A stretch of DNA of 64,000 nucleotides from NCBI GenBank assembly GCA_022606425.2, contig JAHDVF020001334.1, positions 186,001 through 250,000 on the forward strand. Reading direction: 5' to 3'. The position numbers and the translations under genes were made by a program. Shown piece by piece: positions 42,613 to 52,200 of the stretch (the stretch's first letter is position 1; every line of letters starts with the position of its first letter). The stretch comes from Lepidostoma basale (Eukaryota; Arthropoda; Insecta; Trichoptera; Lepidostomatidae). Below the pieces are notes generated by a model. That model worked only from the letters and a program-made list of their open reading frames with translations, made no database searches and was not told the origin of the DNA.

Positions 42613-42870
42613 ACCCGCAAGTCGACCTTCGTGGCAGAGTGGTAAGAGCTCTGACTTCCATACCGAAGGTCCCGGGTTCGATCCCCGGCGATGGCAGTGT
42701 AATTGTCACACTGTCTTTGGTCTGGTGTAGAATTCTCGTGACAATAAAATGGCGATAGATTGGCTACCTATCACATGTCATAAGAATCAATATAATTGCT
42801 AAAAAAATATATTGTATACAGTAACTGGGTTCAAATGACCTGTTGTACACAAGGAAAATAAAATAATTAC
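42613..42870 (+). mobile_element. SINE1 copy, best preserved
   Basis: GACCTTCGTGGCAGAGTGG (A box), GGGTTCGATCCCCGG (B box), then TGTCACACTGTCTTTGGTCT and AATAAAATGGCGATAGATTG, ending in an A-rich stretch after TTGTATACAGTAACTGGG. Confidence 0.9.
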
Positions 42871-42899
42871 ATACAACGTTTAATTACTAATACACAAAA

Positions 42900-43250
42900 T
42901 TTTAATGGGCACACTTCCCAAGAATTTTTAAGGAAGATAAAAACTAACCAACATGAACATCAATATGAAACAAGATAGAAAAATAAACTAAGGCTCCTAT
43001 TCAGAAAAAAACAAATCTTATAATTCCCTCATGTATAAAGCATTTAAAATTTATGAAAATATACCGGATGATGTCAAAAGTGTACAAAGCATAAAACAAT
43101 TTAGAATAGAATTAAATAAATATGTAAACAAAATGTAACTTATATTAATGTGAATGTGGATTATTATAATTGAATGTTTTATTGTTTTTATTAGAATATA
43201 TGTTATGTACATATGTACTATTTCAAGTAAATAAATAAATACTTAGCATA
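42900..43250 (+). mobile_element. Non-LTR retrotransposon C-terminal end
   Basis: Reads KNKLRLLF(R)K, then LMYKAFKIYENIPDDVKSV and QSIKQFRIELNKYVNKM with stop at 43138; a usual ORF2 C-terminus. The 3' UTR ends AAGTAAATAAATAAATAC. Confidence 0.72.
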
Positions 43251-43269
43251 ATTATTAAATTGTGTATAA

Positions 43270-43680
43270 TCACTAAGAATAATTTGCGGGAAACGTATGA
43301 TAGAATACCGAACGATGAAATAAGAAAGAAATGTATGGCAGATGACTGCATCATGGATAAAATTAAAAAAGTATCCCTGAGATGGTTTGGACATATGGAA
43401 TGAATGGATGAGAGTAGAATGGTTAAAAAATTGTACACAAGCAGCGTGAGTGGAAAAAGAAACTGAGGACGACCGAGTTAAACATGGCATGACCAAATTA
43501 ATCAATTACTAAAAGGCGGCCACATTCGAAGTCGGAATAATCGACGTGCGTGCATGGTACGATGTATGAATGTAGAGGAATCCCGAGAGGTATGCCAGGA
43601 CAGAGCGTTGTGGCGATCCATCTTCTCTGCCTACCCCTCCGAGGAAAAGGGGTGATGGTTAGTTTGTTAGTTAGTGTATA
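43270..43680 (+). mobile_element. RTE1 LINE 3' end, plus strand
   Basis: GAGATGGTTTGGACATATGG, GAGTAGAATGGTTAAAAAAT, AAGGCGGCCACATTCGAAGT, CGGAATAATCGACGTGCGTG, CTACCCCTCCGAGGAAAAG, tail GTTAGTTTGTTAGTTAG. Confidence 0.88.
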
Positions 43681-43729
43681 ATATGTTGGTTATCGAAATT
43701 TATTGGTAATAATTAGTTCATTGTAAATA

Positions 43730-44070
43730 ATGATCAATAAACCAGTCAATTATTTACCAGTTGGGTATCAAGGCAAGACCTTCGTGGATGTGCTCTCAGA
43801 GAGCGTTAAATATTTTGGACACATAGCCCGGAGAGATCAGGACAACATTGAAAAGCTCATCATCATGGGCAAAGTGGTAAGAAGGCGACCACAAGGACGA
43901 CCACCAAGCCTCAGCGGCTTGGATCAAATCAGGAATCTGACTGGTCTCTCATCAGCTGCAGCCTGGAGACTGACGGGTGGCAGGAGCACATGGTGTGCCA
44001 TGGTCAATAGTTTACAGGATGGATACGCCCCTTAATCATTAGGAATACGACTGCGAAGAAGAAATAATGG
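43730..44070 (+). mobile_element. RTE7 LINE C-terminal fragment
   Basis: Open over about 100 codons: VKYFGHIARRDQDNIEKLI, IMGKVVRRRPQGRPPSLSG, LDQIRNLTGLSSAAAWRLTG. A typical RTE C-terminus with the GRP motif, ending in CGAAGAAGAAATAATGG. Confidence 0.82.
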
Positions 44071-44074
44071 AAAA

Positions 44075-44390
44075 AAAGTCATTAATAAAAGTATTCCACT
44101 TTTTCCACTTCTAGGGCGGTTTCAGTTGCTCGCTTTCATCTTCTGCTATAAATATGATAGTATTTTAATTTAAAATTGTAGCGGGGGGTTGAATATTATT
44201 TATACTATTACATACAACTAAAAGTAATAAGTGTTAAGTGATTCTAACATTTGTAAAACAAAGGTTATATGCAAAAGTTATATCGAAATGTAATTAAGAG
44301 TATGACAATATCTTTTTCTTCTTCATCCTATTTTATTCCACTCCTGTACAAAGATTTCTTCCATTGCTTAGACGCCATTTTGTCATATGC
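44075..44390. repeat. Decayed F7-like motif and low-copy sequence
   Basis: On the minus strand AGCAGAAGATGAAAGCGAGC, AACTGAAACCGCCC, TAGAAGTGG echoes F7. The rest is unrecognised. Confidence 0.35.
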
Positions 44391-44394
44391 AGTG

Positions 44395-44700
44395 TGCATG
44401 TAGGTTTGGACATATGGAACGAATGGATGAGGGAAGAATGGTTAAAAAGATATATACAAGTATTGTGAATGGAAAAAAGAAGTCGAGAAAGGCCAAGGAA
44501 GACATGGCATCACCAAATTAATCAAGTACTAAAAGGCGGCCACATTCGAAGTCGGAATAGTCGACGTGCGTACATGGTACGATTTATGAATTTAGAAGAA
44601 GCCCGAGAGGTATGCCAGGACAGAGCATTGTGGCGATCCATCCTCTCTGCCTACCCCTCCGGGGAAATGGCGTGATGGTTAATTAGTTAATTAGTCAGAC
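44395..44700 (+). mobile_element. RTE1 LINE 3' end, plus strand
   Basis: The frame reads RERPRKTWHHQINQVLKGGH, IRSRNSRRAYMVRFMNLEEA, REVCQDRALWRSILSAYPSG; terminus GGCGTGATGGTTAATTAGTT. Confidence 0.88.
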
Positions 44701-44879
44701 TGGTTCAGTTTTTTGGTTCAGGCCATCGAAGTAGTTGCGGTTGCATTTCACTAATATTTACGGTCCACTCCAATTTACAAAAAATGTAAGAAAAATATGA
44801 AAAATAACAGTGAGAATATAGCACTCACTGGTGGCTTAGGCTTAGAGTATTAATGTCATTACATTATTATCCTTTAATT

Positions 44880-45002
44880 TTTTTGTTCAAAACACTTTTA
44901 TTTAACTGCATTCACTTCTTACAATTGCATTTGACACTATATACAGATTTACGACTCATTATTCTAAGAGATCTAATTTTACCGCATTTATTATACTTTC
45001 CA
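44880..45002 (-). mobile_element. RTE1 LINE fragment, split by RTE2
   Basis: CATTCACTTCTTACAATTGC, ATTCTAAGAGATCTAATTTT ACCGCATTTATTATACTTTC on plus. It continues at 45651 (ATTCTACTTTCATCCTTC), so the RTE2 copy between is nested with an 11-bp target duplication. Confidence 0.8.
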
Positions 45003-45650
45003 ATGTATTGAAAACTCCAGCCTGACAGAGAAGGTTAATGGGGTTATTGTTAATAACATCAGGTATGCGGATGACACAGTTATTTTAGCTGATAGTATAC
45101 CAAATCTTCAAGAATTCTTAGTTTCACCGCTGTATTTAATATAATGAGAACATTATTTTGCAACGATAATCTTAACTTGAAACTCCGACAAAGAATGATT
45201 AAATTTTATGTATGGTCTGTTCTACTATATGGCTGCGAAACCTGGACTCTGAAAGTGAATGTAATGAATCGGTTGGAAGCGTTCGAGATGTGGATATACC
45301 GCAGAATACTCCCTATACCGTGGACCGATAGGGTCAGTAATGCAGACGTACTGCAGAGAGCCAGAGCCAATAGAGAGTTGTTGTCAAGTGTGAAAATTAG
45401 AAAGGTCTCATATTTGGGTCATGTGCTAAGGGGAGAAAAATACCACTTACTTCGACTGATATTAATGGGTAAAATGGAGGGACGTCGGGGAGTTGGTAGA
45501 AGGCAGCTGTCCTGGTTGCAAAACATCAAAGAGTGGACAGGAATAACAAGAGTTCAGAACCTGTTCCAAGTGGCGCAGGATAGATATGCCTTTACTGTAG
45601 TAATTGCCAACGTTGGGGGGACCTGACACGGTACCGAAAAAATAAGATTC
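45003..45650 (+). mobile_element. RTE2 LINE inserted in RTE1, keeps RT YADD box
   Basis: Starts LTEKVNGVIVNN, then IRYADDTVILADSIPNLQEF (RT catalytic box), a deletion near 45120, then TLFCNDNLNLKLRQRMIKFY, VWSVLLYGCETWTLKVNVMN, RVSNADVLQRARANRELLSS, YLGHVLRGEKYHLLRLIL and GRRGVGRRQLSWLQNIKEW. The frame 45144-45626 is open for 160 codons. It ends near ACCGAAAAAATAAG. Target duplication ATTMTACTTTC on both sides. Confidence 0.9.
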
Positions 45651-45720
45651 TACTTTCATCCTTCTTTTGCCATTTTACTTCCATTTCATAAAGGTCGGTA
45701 CAAATATATAATACCCCATT
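45651..45720 (-). mobile_element. RTE1 LINE fragment, continuation
   Basis: CTACTTTCATCCTTCTTTTG CC, TAAAGGTCGGTACAA: the distal half of the copy that begins at 44880. Confidence 0.75.
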
Positions 45721-46190
45721 ACTTATTTATCTACGATTTTACAGCGCGATCTTACAAAGAATCGTACTAAGAAGACAATAAATAAAAGATAAATTCATTT
45801 GGTACCGTAAATCAAAGAGCAAAGCTACGTCGATGTTTTATGTGCTGTCTTTATCTACCGAGATGTTCCCATCCCTCGATTTACCCTTTCAAACCGTCTT
45901 ACAGTTGTCTTTTTGTCTTATTCCGTCTTTAACAAACAGACAGACAGACAAACAGGTTAAATCCAACCTGCTTCACTGAATAACATGTCTGTAATACATT
46001 GAAGGAATAGACGACCAACCCCACAATGTACGCCGTACTTTGTATTCTTATGAGACCCAAATCAAATTAATTCATTGATTTGTTAATAAATTTAAATAAA
46101 AATGTCTATTCATATATTCTTCCTAGTAGTAAATTGTAGTTGCAGGTGAATACAAAAATGTAATCAATAGTAGTAAAGTACTTCTTTCTT
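45721..46190. other. Low-copy sequence, no feature
   Basis: An (ACAG)n-like run lies at 45935-45950. No exon or repeat match. Confidence 0.3.
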
Positions 46191-46194
46191 TTAA

Positions 46195-46680
46195 ATGCGC
46201 GCCATTCAGTTGGTTGATGTTGTAGAAGAGCGCTAGTGGTCTCGTTCGAGAGGCAAAACTATAAAGTTTTGTCTCGACACAGTTTAGTTGGCATCATACG
46301 TTGGAACAGTGAGGAGCGTGCGTTTGCCGTTGAGACCTACTTTTCGAACGGATGTTAAAGGGTGCGGCAGCATAACTTACTTTTTACAAAACTAAATAAA
46401 ACCCATTGCATGAATCCAATTTTTTTTATTTGTTTTTTATAATGTAGAAACAAACATAAAGTTTTGTTTTACGTAGTTTTTGAAGATCAAATTAGGTAGG
46501 TTACGTCCCCCATTCTCCATACACTGAGTAAACCGATTTCCAGCGTTTGTCATGACTCTTGCCAGTATATCAGGCGTTATCTTGGCAATTTCTTCCTGGA
46601 TGTTGGTCTTCAAATCATAAAATATTTTAAACTTTAGCACATGCTTGCTTTTAACCCCAAACATGTATAGTTTTAATTCT
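46195..46680. mobile_element. Rearranged Tc1/mariner-type element (head-to-head halves)
   Basis: 46285-46345 on plus encodes WNSEERAFAVETYFSNG, the transposase N-terminus (its start codon is now ATA). From GGGTGCGGCAGCATAAC at about 46359, a terminal repeat, the minus strand encodes the C-terminus (46664-46437): YDLKTNIQEEIAKITPDIL, ARVMTNAGNRFTQCMENGGR, LPNLIFKN. The catalytic middle is missing and the two halves face each other. Confidence 0.8.
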
Positions 46681-47180
46681 AATAAAGTGTTATGTTACAC
46701 AAATTAAAAGATTATTCAATTCTAAACCACAACCTTAAATGATGGTGAATATTTAATAAATAATTGTTTTTTTAATTTCTTGATGTAAAAATTTTTGCAC
46801 AGGTGAAGAATGAAAAACATCCAAAATCAGCCTATATTAAATCGTGAAATGAATGAAAATTAAAATGAAACAACACAAAGTGAAGTTGAATACATAAGGA
46901 AATTATAGTTAAACGAATCGTTGAAATGTTTTGTTAAATTACTTACTAAATCCTGTTACACAGTATTCAATATTCGTAGTAAAATGTATCTTCAGATTAG
47001 TTTGTCCTATTAAGTCTGTTTCATATCCTTCCTAGTAATGTTTCCTGTTTCCCGGAAAGGTACTCACGCGCAGGATGGCTCGTGAAGTGTTATCACAAGG
47101 CTTTATCTCAGTGTTTAAATTTGGAACAAAGTTTACACGGTCCAAAACCGAAAATCTATGATCGAATTAATTTCGTTATT
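46681..47180. other. Low-copy sequence, one weak exon-like patch
   Basis: On the minus strand CCTTGTGATAACACTTCACG followed by a GTGAGTAC donor at about 47060 looks exon-like, but it has no convincing acceptor, domain or phase link. Not called. Confidence 0.25.
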
Positions 47181-47185
47181 CAATA

Positions 47186-47480
47186 TTTCGTATATTATCC
47201 TTTTTCTTCTTCTTCTTTGCTATAGACCTATGAAGTCTATTTTCCAAAGAGTTGCTTCTCCTGTAAGATGTATTCCCAGTTGTCCTTTCACTTTTTAGGA
47301 GGTCTTCCACGAGGACGAGTCCCGTGAGGCTGGTTATGTAAGACAATATAGGGGAGTCTTGTGGTATCCATTCTTTGGACATGACGTATCAGTCCCTTCT
47401 TATCCATTTAATCCATTTAATAAAATCATCAGCCTCACATATCCCTCTTATTATGTGGTTCTTTACGCTATCTCTTAGAG
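47186..47480 (-). mobile_element. RTE3 LINE 3' end, split by a MITE
   Basis: Minus strand: a SKEWIPQDSPILSYI, SLTGLVLVEDLLKSERTTGN, NSLENRLHRSI pattern, (GAA)n tail (TTCTTCTTCTTC at 47210 on plus). Continues at 47643-47740. Confidence 0.78.
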
Positions 47481-47642
47481 TACGGCCACACCGGAGTGCC
47501 AGGGTAGGAGCCAAGATGAATTCTTACCAAAACAACGTATGGCGTACTATGGGACCGGCCACATTAAACGCTTCGTGCCACAGTGCGTAATCATAAGCCA
47601 CATGTGTTTTGACTCCTACTCTGGTACTCCAGTGTGGCCGTA
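47481..47642. mobile_element. MITE with ~30-bp inverted repeats (162 bp)
   Basis: The left end TACGGCCACACCGGAGTGCC and the right end (reverse complement TACGGCCACACTGGAGTACC) extend to about 30 bp with a few mismatches. It sits inside RTE3. The target duplication is unclear, so the superfamily is not assigned. Confidence 0.75.
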
Positions 47643-47745
47643 TCTTTAGTGTCTTGTCTGCTATCATCCTCAGTGTCTCGTCAGAGATTGCAGCTGCTTT
47701 GTTGACTCGGGATTGTATTTCTTCACACAAATCAGCTTCTCCAAC
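47643..47745 (-). mobile_element. RTE3 LINE fragment, continuation
   Basis: TTTAGTGTCTTGTCTGCTAT and CATCCTCAGTGTCTCG resume the RTE3 sequence after the MITE. Confidence 0.7.
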
Positions 47746-47859
47746 CAGATCTGACTAGATATATGACGATATTCGATAATACTATCAGGTTTATGAACTG
47801 ATTAAACTAATCTCAACATGTAATGTAAGAAACATTTTATTTCTCTCATTTTTCCCCAG

Positions 47860-48055
47860 AACTCTCACACGATGAATGAATGTTGACGAATCAATCGATA
47901 GACGACCTTCGTTCGTTTTGACTGACACCCCTAAGGACCCGGATTCAATTTCATTACAGTGTTATTGTCACACTGTCTATGGTCTGGTGCAGAAAACACG
48001 TGAAAACAAAATGGCGATAGATGTCATAAGAATCAGTATGATAGCTATACCCTTT
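47860..48055 (+). mobile_element. SINE1 copy, decayed
   Basis: ACCTTCGTTCG (A-box region lost), GACCCGGATTCAATTTC (degenerate B box), TTGTCACACTGTCTATGGTC and AACAAAATGGCGATAGATGT. A scrap of RTE1 (CACGATGAATGAATGTTGA) precedes it. Confidence 0.7.
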
Positions 48056-48212
48056 ACATCGATTTGGTTCGCGCTGTTATGATATGTATATAGAGCTATT
48101 TAACAAAATAATAATACTAATAATGTTTCAAAACACAACGCCCTTCCTTTATGTAGAAATTTGAACTGATGGTGAATATTGAATAAAACCTAATTAAATT
48201 GGTTTAAACTAA
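48056..48212. other. No recognisable feature
   Basis: Short AT-rich spacer. Confidence 0.3.
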
Positions 48213-48213
48213 A

Positions 48214-48480
48214 CTAACCATCACGCCGTCTCCCCGAAAGGATGGGCAGAAAAGATGGACTGCCATACTTTAACCGATGCGGCACTCCATCAGAGATGCA
48301 GTGTGGTGGGTTGCGAACCTCATCGCCACCATTAAGCATCTCCCGCGCACACTTCGATCGTCCAAAGTCCACAAAATAAATCTAAAACAATTATATAAAA
48401 TAAAATTACAAAATAAAAAAAATTTAACACATAATGTTCTTTTATATGGTGCAATTTTTAATTTATTGGTTTAAGTTACT
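48214..48480 (-). mobile_element. Non-autonomous retroposon NR1, 3' half
   Basis: Plus strand: CTAACCATCACGCCGTCTCC, TTTAACCGATGCGGCACTCC, GGGTTGCGAACCTCATCGCC, CATCTCCCGCGCACACTTCG. The GTTA tail is short. A piece of the body is deleted. Confidence 0.75.
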
Positions 48481-48970
48481 GAGAAAAGCGTTTGACTTAA
48501 GAGAACATTTTCCCTTGCCATAACTGCGCTTTCGTATATAAAATACGAGCCAGGATTCGTAAAAAAACGACAGAAAATGTAAAATATTGCGGCCTCGTTC
48601 GAGGGGTGGTTATAAATAAGTAAGAATGCACTTGGAACATTTTGCTGCAATATCGCTGCAGAATAATTCCCCAGAGGACCCCGGCTGACCTTAGAGAAGA
48701 CTTTAAATACGAATAGCCATGTTCACAAAACGCGGCAGGTAATTTCAGCGCCATGAAATCATTATTTCACGGATTTCGAAACCACTGCACCGCTACCCAG
48801 GTACAGTACAGCTAAATTATTCCTGATTTTGTGCTCGATTTAATAATAACATTTTCATTGCCAAACTCATCTTTAAAGAATTTTGTAAATAAATTAAGGG
48901 ATTACCTTTAAAACAATGGCACTAAATACCACAAAAAAACGGTTTTTCCTTCATTTTTTGTTTGTTCCTC
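48481..48970. other. Low-copy sequence with GC-richer island
   Basis: Positions 48580-48800 are GC-richer, with an unrecognised 85-codon minus-strand frame (48754-48497) that lacks domain or splice support. Confidence 0.3.
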
Positions 48971-48973
48971 ATA

Positions 48974-49474
48974 TAGGGTGTTTTTTTTAAATGGTTTGGT
49001 TTTTAAACTGGCAACATTGTTTCTACAGACTGTCAATTTGACAGTTGATTTGTAGTCAGTACATTTTGACATTTCACCCAGTTGCTCGATAAAGTTGTCG
49101 AAAATTGGACTTCACGATTGCGCTTCATTCGAGCTAGCCGTGGCGCTTATATGCCCGAAATCATAACAAAACATTTGAACAAATTCAAAATGAAAAAAAA
49201 AACATTAAAATAATGTTGATGTCTATGATATTTGCTTTATTTAATAGATAATTTTATTGCGTAATTGTTTATACGAGTATATGATTATGGGCATATGAGC
49301 GCCACGGCTAGCTCGAATGAAGTGCAATCGTGAAGTCCAATTTTCGACAACTTAATCGAGCAACTGGGTAAAATGGCAAAATGTACTGATTACAAATCAA
49401 CCGTCAACTGTCAAATTGACAGTTGAAACAATCTTGCCAGTTTAAAAACCAAACCTCTAAAAAAAAAAACCCTA
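48974..49474. mobile_element. Palindromic MITE of the TAGGGTG Tc1-type family (501 bp)
   Basis: TA at 48972-48973 and 49475-49476 flank it. The left half (TAGGGTG, then GGTTTGGTTTTTAAACTGGC, ATTTTGACATTTCACCCAGT, GAAGTCC-type and CATTCGAGCTAGCCGTGGCG) is repeated inverted in the right half, nearly to the centre at about 49205. The arms hold the same 5' UTR and C-terminal coding scraps as 8258-8676. No transposase. Confidence 0.9.
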
Positions 49475-49625
49475 TATAAATCATTTACAAGGGAAATGGC
49501 ACGATAAAGCAACCAGAGTCGTCCACAGTTAAAGTAAGAAATCGCAATAGCTAGCCAATTTATTAGAAATAAGTCTCTAAAATTTTCACTGTTGCTTATG
49601 TATTAGAAATTTCACCACTAGTTTT
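49475..49625. other. Low-copy spacer
   Basis: No feature recognised. Confidence 0.3.
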
Positions 49626-49629
49626 AATA

Positions 49630-49715
49630 GCTATGTGGCTGAGAGGTTAACTGGCCTTCTCTTTTCTGCTAGCCGCTCGGTTCCCGGTTCAAATCCTGCA
49701 TCAGGCGTTTTTTTA
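49630..49715 (+). mobile_element. tRNA-like sequence (pseudo-tRNA or SINE head)
   Basis: GTGGCTGAGAGGTTAAC resembles an A box and CCGGTTCAAATCC a B box, about 45 bp apart. The T arm and acceptor stems do not pair well, so not a functional tRNA. Confidence 0.35.
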
Positions 49716-49943
49716 CTGATATATAATATTAGCAAAGGTGAATAGTTTTTTCTAGAAAATGGCTGGCTATTGTACTTTCTCACTTTGACAAAGAACGATT
49801 CTTAGGGGGCATTACAATCCTGTGAAATCCTATCCCGAAGTCAATTTCATATGCTGTGTCCTCCCTTGTTAGTACAGTTGTCACCAAACCGCGGTTCGCG
49901 AGGCTACTTTAGTGTGGCTATTCCAAAAATAACACGATTCAAA
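49716..49943. other. Low-copy spacer
   Basis: No feature recognised. Confidence 0.3.
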
Positions 49944-49945
49944 TA

Positions 49946-50494
49946 CAGTACACTCCCGATTTTCCGGGGTCGAGTTAACCGGGAAGCGGATTATCCGGGA
50001 CACTTGCGTCATTGAAAAAACATTTTAAAAACAAAAATATTTCACAGTAGTACTTATTATGCAAACAATAGCTCAAATCTGTCACAATGAGTGTTTAGTT
50101 CACATTAGCGCCACCGCCAACATACGTTTGTGCCTCTATAGTCGTGTCTTAAAGTTTCGAGTTTGCAATAAAGCACCCGCAGCGTAGTTCATATTCATAA
50201 AACATTGTCGTTAATTAAACCCCCTTTCAATGAACTTTTGGATGGTTGACGCGCTTTAAACAGAGATATATCTGACAAATTTCTATTCATGGCGAAAAAT
50301 AAAGGAAGTCAGTCAAAAAGTGTGACGCTGTCAACACGTGCGTCTTACTAAGCAAATATGTATACATAAGCGCATATAGCGTAGTTTTAAATTTCTCTTT
50401 GTTTACATTTTTTCATGTTTTTGGATTAACTGGTAAATCGATTTTACGGGATTTTCTTCCGGACCATCCATTCCGGAAAATCGGGAGAGTACTG
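49946..50494. mobile_element. Pogo/Tigger-like MITE (549 bp)
   Basis: Terminal inverted repeats CAGTACACTCCCGATTTTCC / CAGTACTCTCCCGATTTTCC plus GG, flanked by TA at 49944-49945 and 50495-50496. CAGT ends and a TA target are typical of pogo-group elements. No transposase inside. Confidence 0.85.
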
Positions 50495-50559
50495 TATGTT
50501 TAAAAAAAATAATAATGTCAATCAAATGAGATCTCGAAGACGAATGTATAGTGAAACTT

Positions 50560-50700
50560 TACATTACGCAGGGAGGATAGATCGCCACACCATTCTACTC
50601 TGAAATACCTTCCAAGTTTCCTTTACATTTATATACCGTAAAACGCTTGTTCATCGTTTTTTTTTACTTCAAACATGGCCACTTTTTACAATTGTAATTT
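50560..50700 (-). mobile_element. RTE1 LINE fragment, strongly decayed
   Basis: AGGATAGATCGCCACACCAT, TTTACATTTATATACCGTA and AAACATGGCCACTTTTT match the RTE1 end with many changes. Confidence 0.55.
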
Positions 50701-51130
50701 AAATAAATAAAGCAATATTTTTGCACTTTAGAGCCATAAAATCCTAAGAGTATTTTCAGACGAAATGTTTACTCATAACACACATAGTATTCATTATAGA
50801 GTAGAGCAAATCCAGTACACAGTTTATATAATAGTTTAGTAAGAAGTTACTGTTCTTACCATGGACGGAGTAATAACGTAACAAAAGTGTGACAGGGCCA
50901 TCATTACTCATTTCGACAAAAAAATCACTTAAGACATCATGGCTCTCAGGTAAGATTGTGATTTATATGTTACAAAATTATTGAAATGGTAAAATAAGTG
51001 ATATAATAATCGTGTTTTATATTTTTCTGGAAGCCGTTAATTATAAAATTTTATAGCAATAAATTATTTATGTTTATCTAAAACATAAAATTTGATAAAA
51101 AAACAAAATAATTATTGAAAATTGAAATTC
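50701..51130. other. Low-copy sequence, no feature
   Basis: AT-rich, nothing recognised. Confidence 0.3.
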
Positions 51131-51132
51131 AT

Positions 51133-51330
51133 ATTCGGGTCGTGGTCTAGGGGATAGAACGCTTGGCTCCTGATCCAGGGGACTTGGGTTCAAGCCTGGA
51201 CACGACCAGACTCCTTCTTCATAATAATGAACTATTTTCTGCTCACATTGAAGATTGTGATAATAAATTCTAATATCATTGATTTAAATCCTTGGTATAA
51301 GTCTTTTAAAAAAATATATATATTGAAAAA
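51133..51330 (+). mobile_element. SINE2 copy (tRNA-derived), best preserved
   Basis: The head GGTCGTGGTCTAGGGGATAG carries the A box; GGGTTCAAGCCTGG the B box. The first and last seven bases (GGTCGTG, CACGACC) still pair like an acceptor stem. The body TTGAAGATTGTGATAATAAA TTC and GATTTAAATCCTTGG is shared with 4436-4555 and 40935-41065. It ends in A-rich sequence. Confidence 0.82.
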
Positions 51331-51397
51331 AAAAAGTTTTTTCCTGATGTTACAATGTTCATTTTCATATTTTTTATATTCCGTTCAACCTGACAAT

Positions 51398-51590
51398 TGA
51401 TGACCTTCCTGGCCGGGTGGTAAGTGCTTTGACTGCCACACCGAAGGTCCCAGATTCGATTCCCGGTGATAGCAGTGTGATTGTCACACTGTCATTGGCT
51501 AGGTGTAGAATTTACGTGATTATAAAATGGCGATAGGTCAGCTACTTATCACATGACACGAGAATCAATATGATAGCTAATAATGAAAAT
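51398..51590 (+). mobile_element. SINE1 copy
   Basis: GACCTTCCTGGCCGGGTGG (A box), AGATTCGATTCCCGG (B box), TTGTCACACTGTCATTGGCT, CTTATCACATGACACGAGAA. Confidence 0.85.
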
Positions 51591-51944
51591 TCATATAATT
51601 GAATTTCATGACAAAGATACACAAAATCTGAAAAATCTTAGACCGTGATGAATAATCGGTTTTCGCCAAATAACCAATTAGAAGCTCTAAGCGTAATCTT
51701 CTCGAGACTTTCAAGAAATAGCATTTGTTTTTCAGCACTTATCCGCTTGTTAATTTTTTTAAGAGCACTTCCTCATTAAAATTTCAAAGTCCTTTGAATA
51801 TTAATGAATAAATTCTCCTTGAAATTATTTTATAAATTACTGATTCGAGTGCACTTAAAACAAAGCGAAAGAAGTGTTTCAGATAATTAAAAAAAAAGAA
51901 AATGTAAGAATATTTTTCTCAAATTTTTATTTTATTATATTCAT
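51591..51944. other. Low-copy sequence, no feature
   Basis: AT-rich, nothing recognised. Confidence 0.3.
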
Positions 51945-51947
51945 ACG

Positions 51948-52013
51948 TTGTCAAATTGACAGTCTGTAGAAACTATATTGCCAGTTTAAAAACTAAACCT
52001 CTAAAAAAAACCC
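51948..52013 (-). mobile_element. TAGGGT-family transposon terminal fragment
   Basis: TGTCAAATTGACAGTCTGTA, GCCAGTTTAAAAACTAAACC TCTAAAAAAAACCCTA is one end of the 48974-49474 family. The other end is missing. Confidence 0.75.
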
Positions 52014-52200
52014 TAACGAGGACAACGGATGATCGGTGGACAAGACGCACCCTGAAGTGGCGACCGAGAACTGGCCATAGAAATCCTGGCAGACCACAAG
52101 CCTGTGGTCTGATGACATCAGGAGAGTGGCAGGAGGTCAATGGCACAGGGCGGCGAGAGATAGAGAGTTGTGGAAGTCGGGACTATGATTATATATATGT
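52014..52200 (+). mobile_element. RTE4 LINE C-terminal fragment
   Basis: Reads TTDDRWTRRTLKWRPRTGHR NPGRPQA, then a WSDDIRRVAGGQWHRAARD-type run after a frameshift. Confidence 0.75.

Noticed and set aside
48497..48754. 85-codon minus-strand frame as a gene
   Set aside because: No domain, no splice support, no repeat match; likely chance in a GC-richer island.
51133..51206. Functional tRNA gene
   Set aside because: The acceptor ends pair, but the T arm does not, and the same head and body recur at two other places, so it is a SINE.
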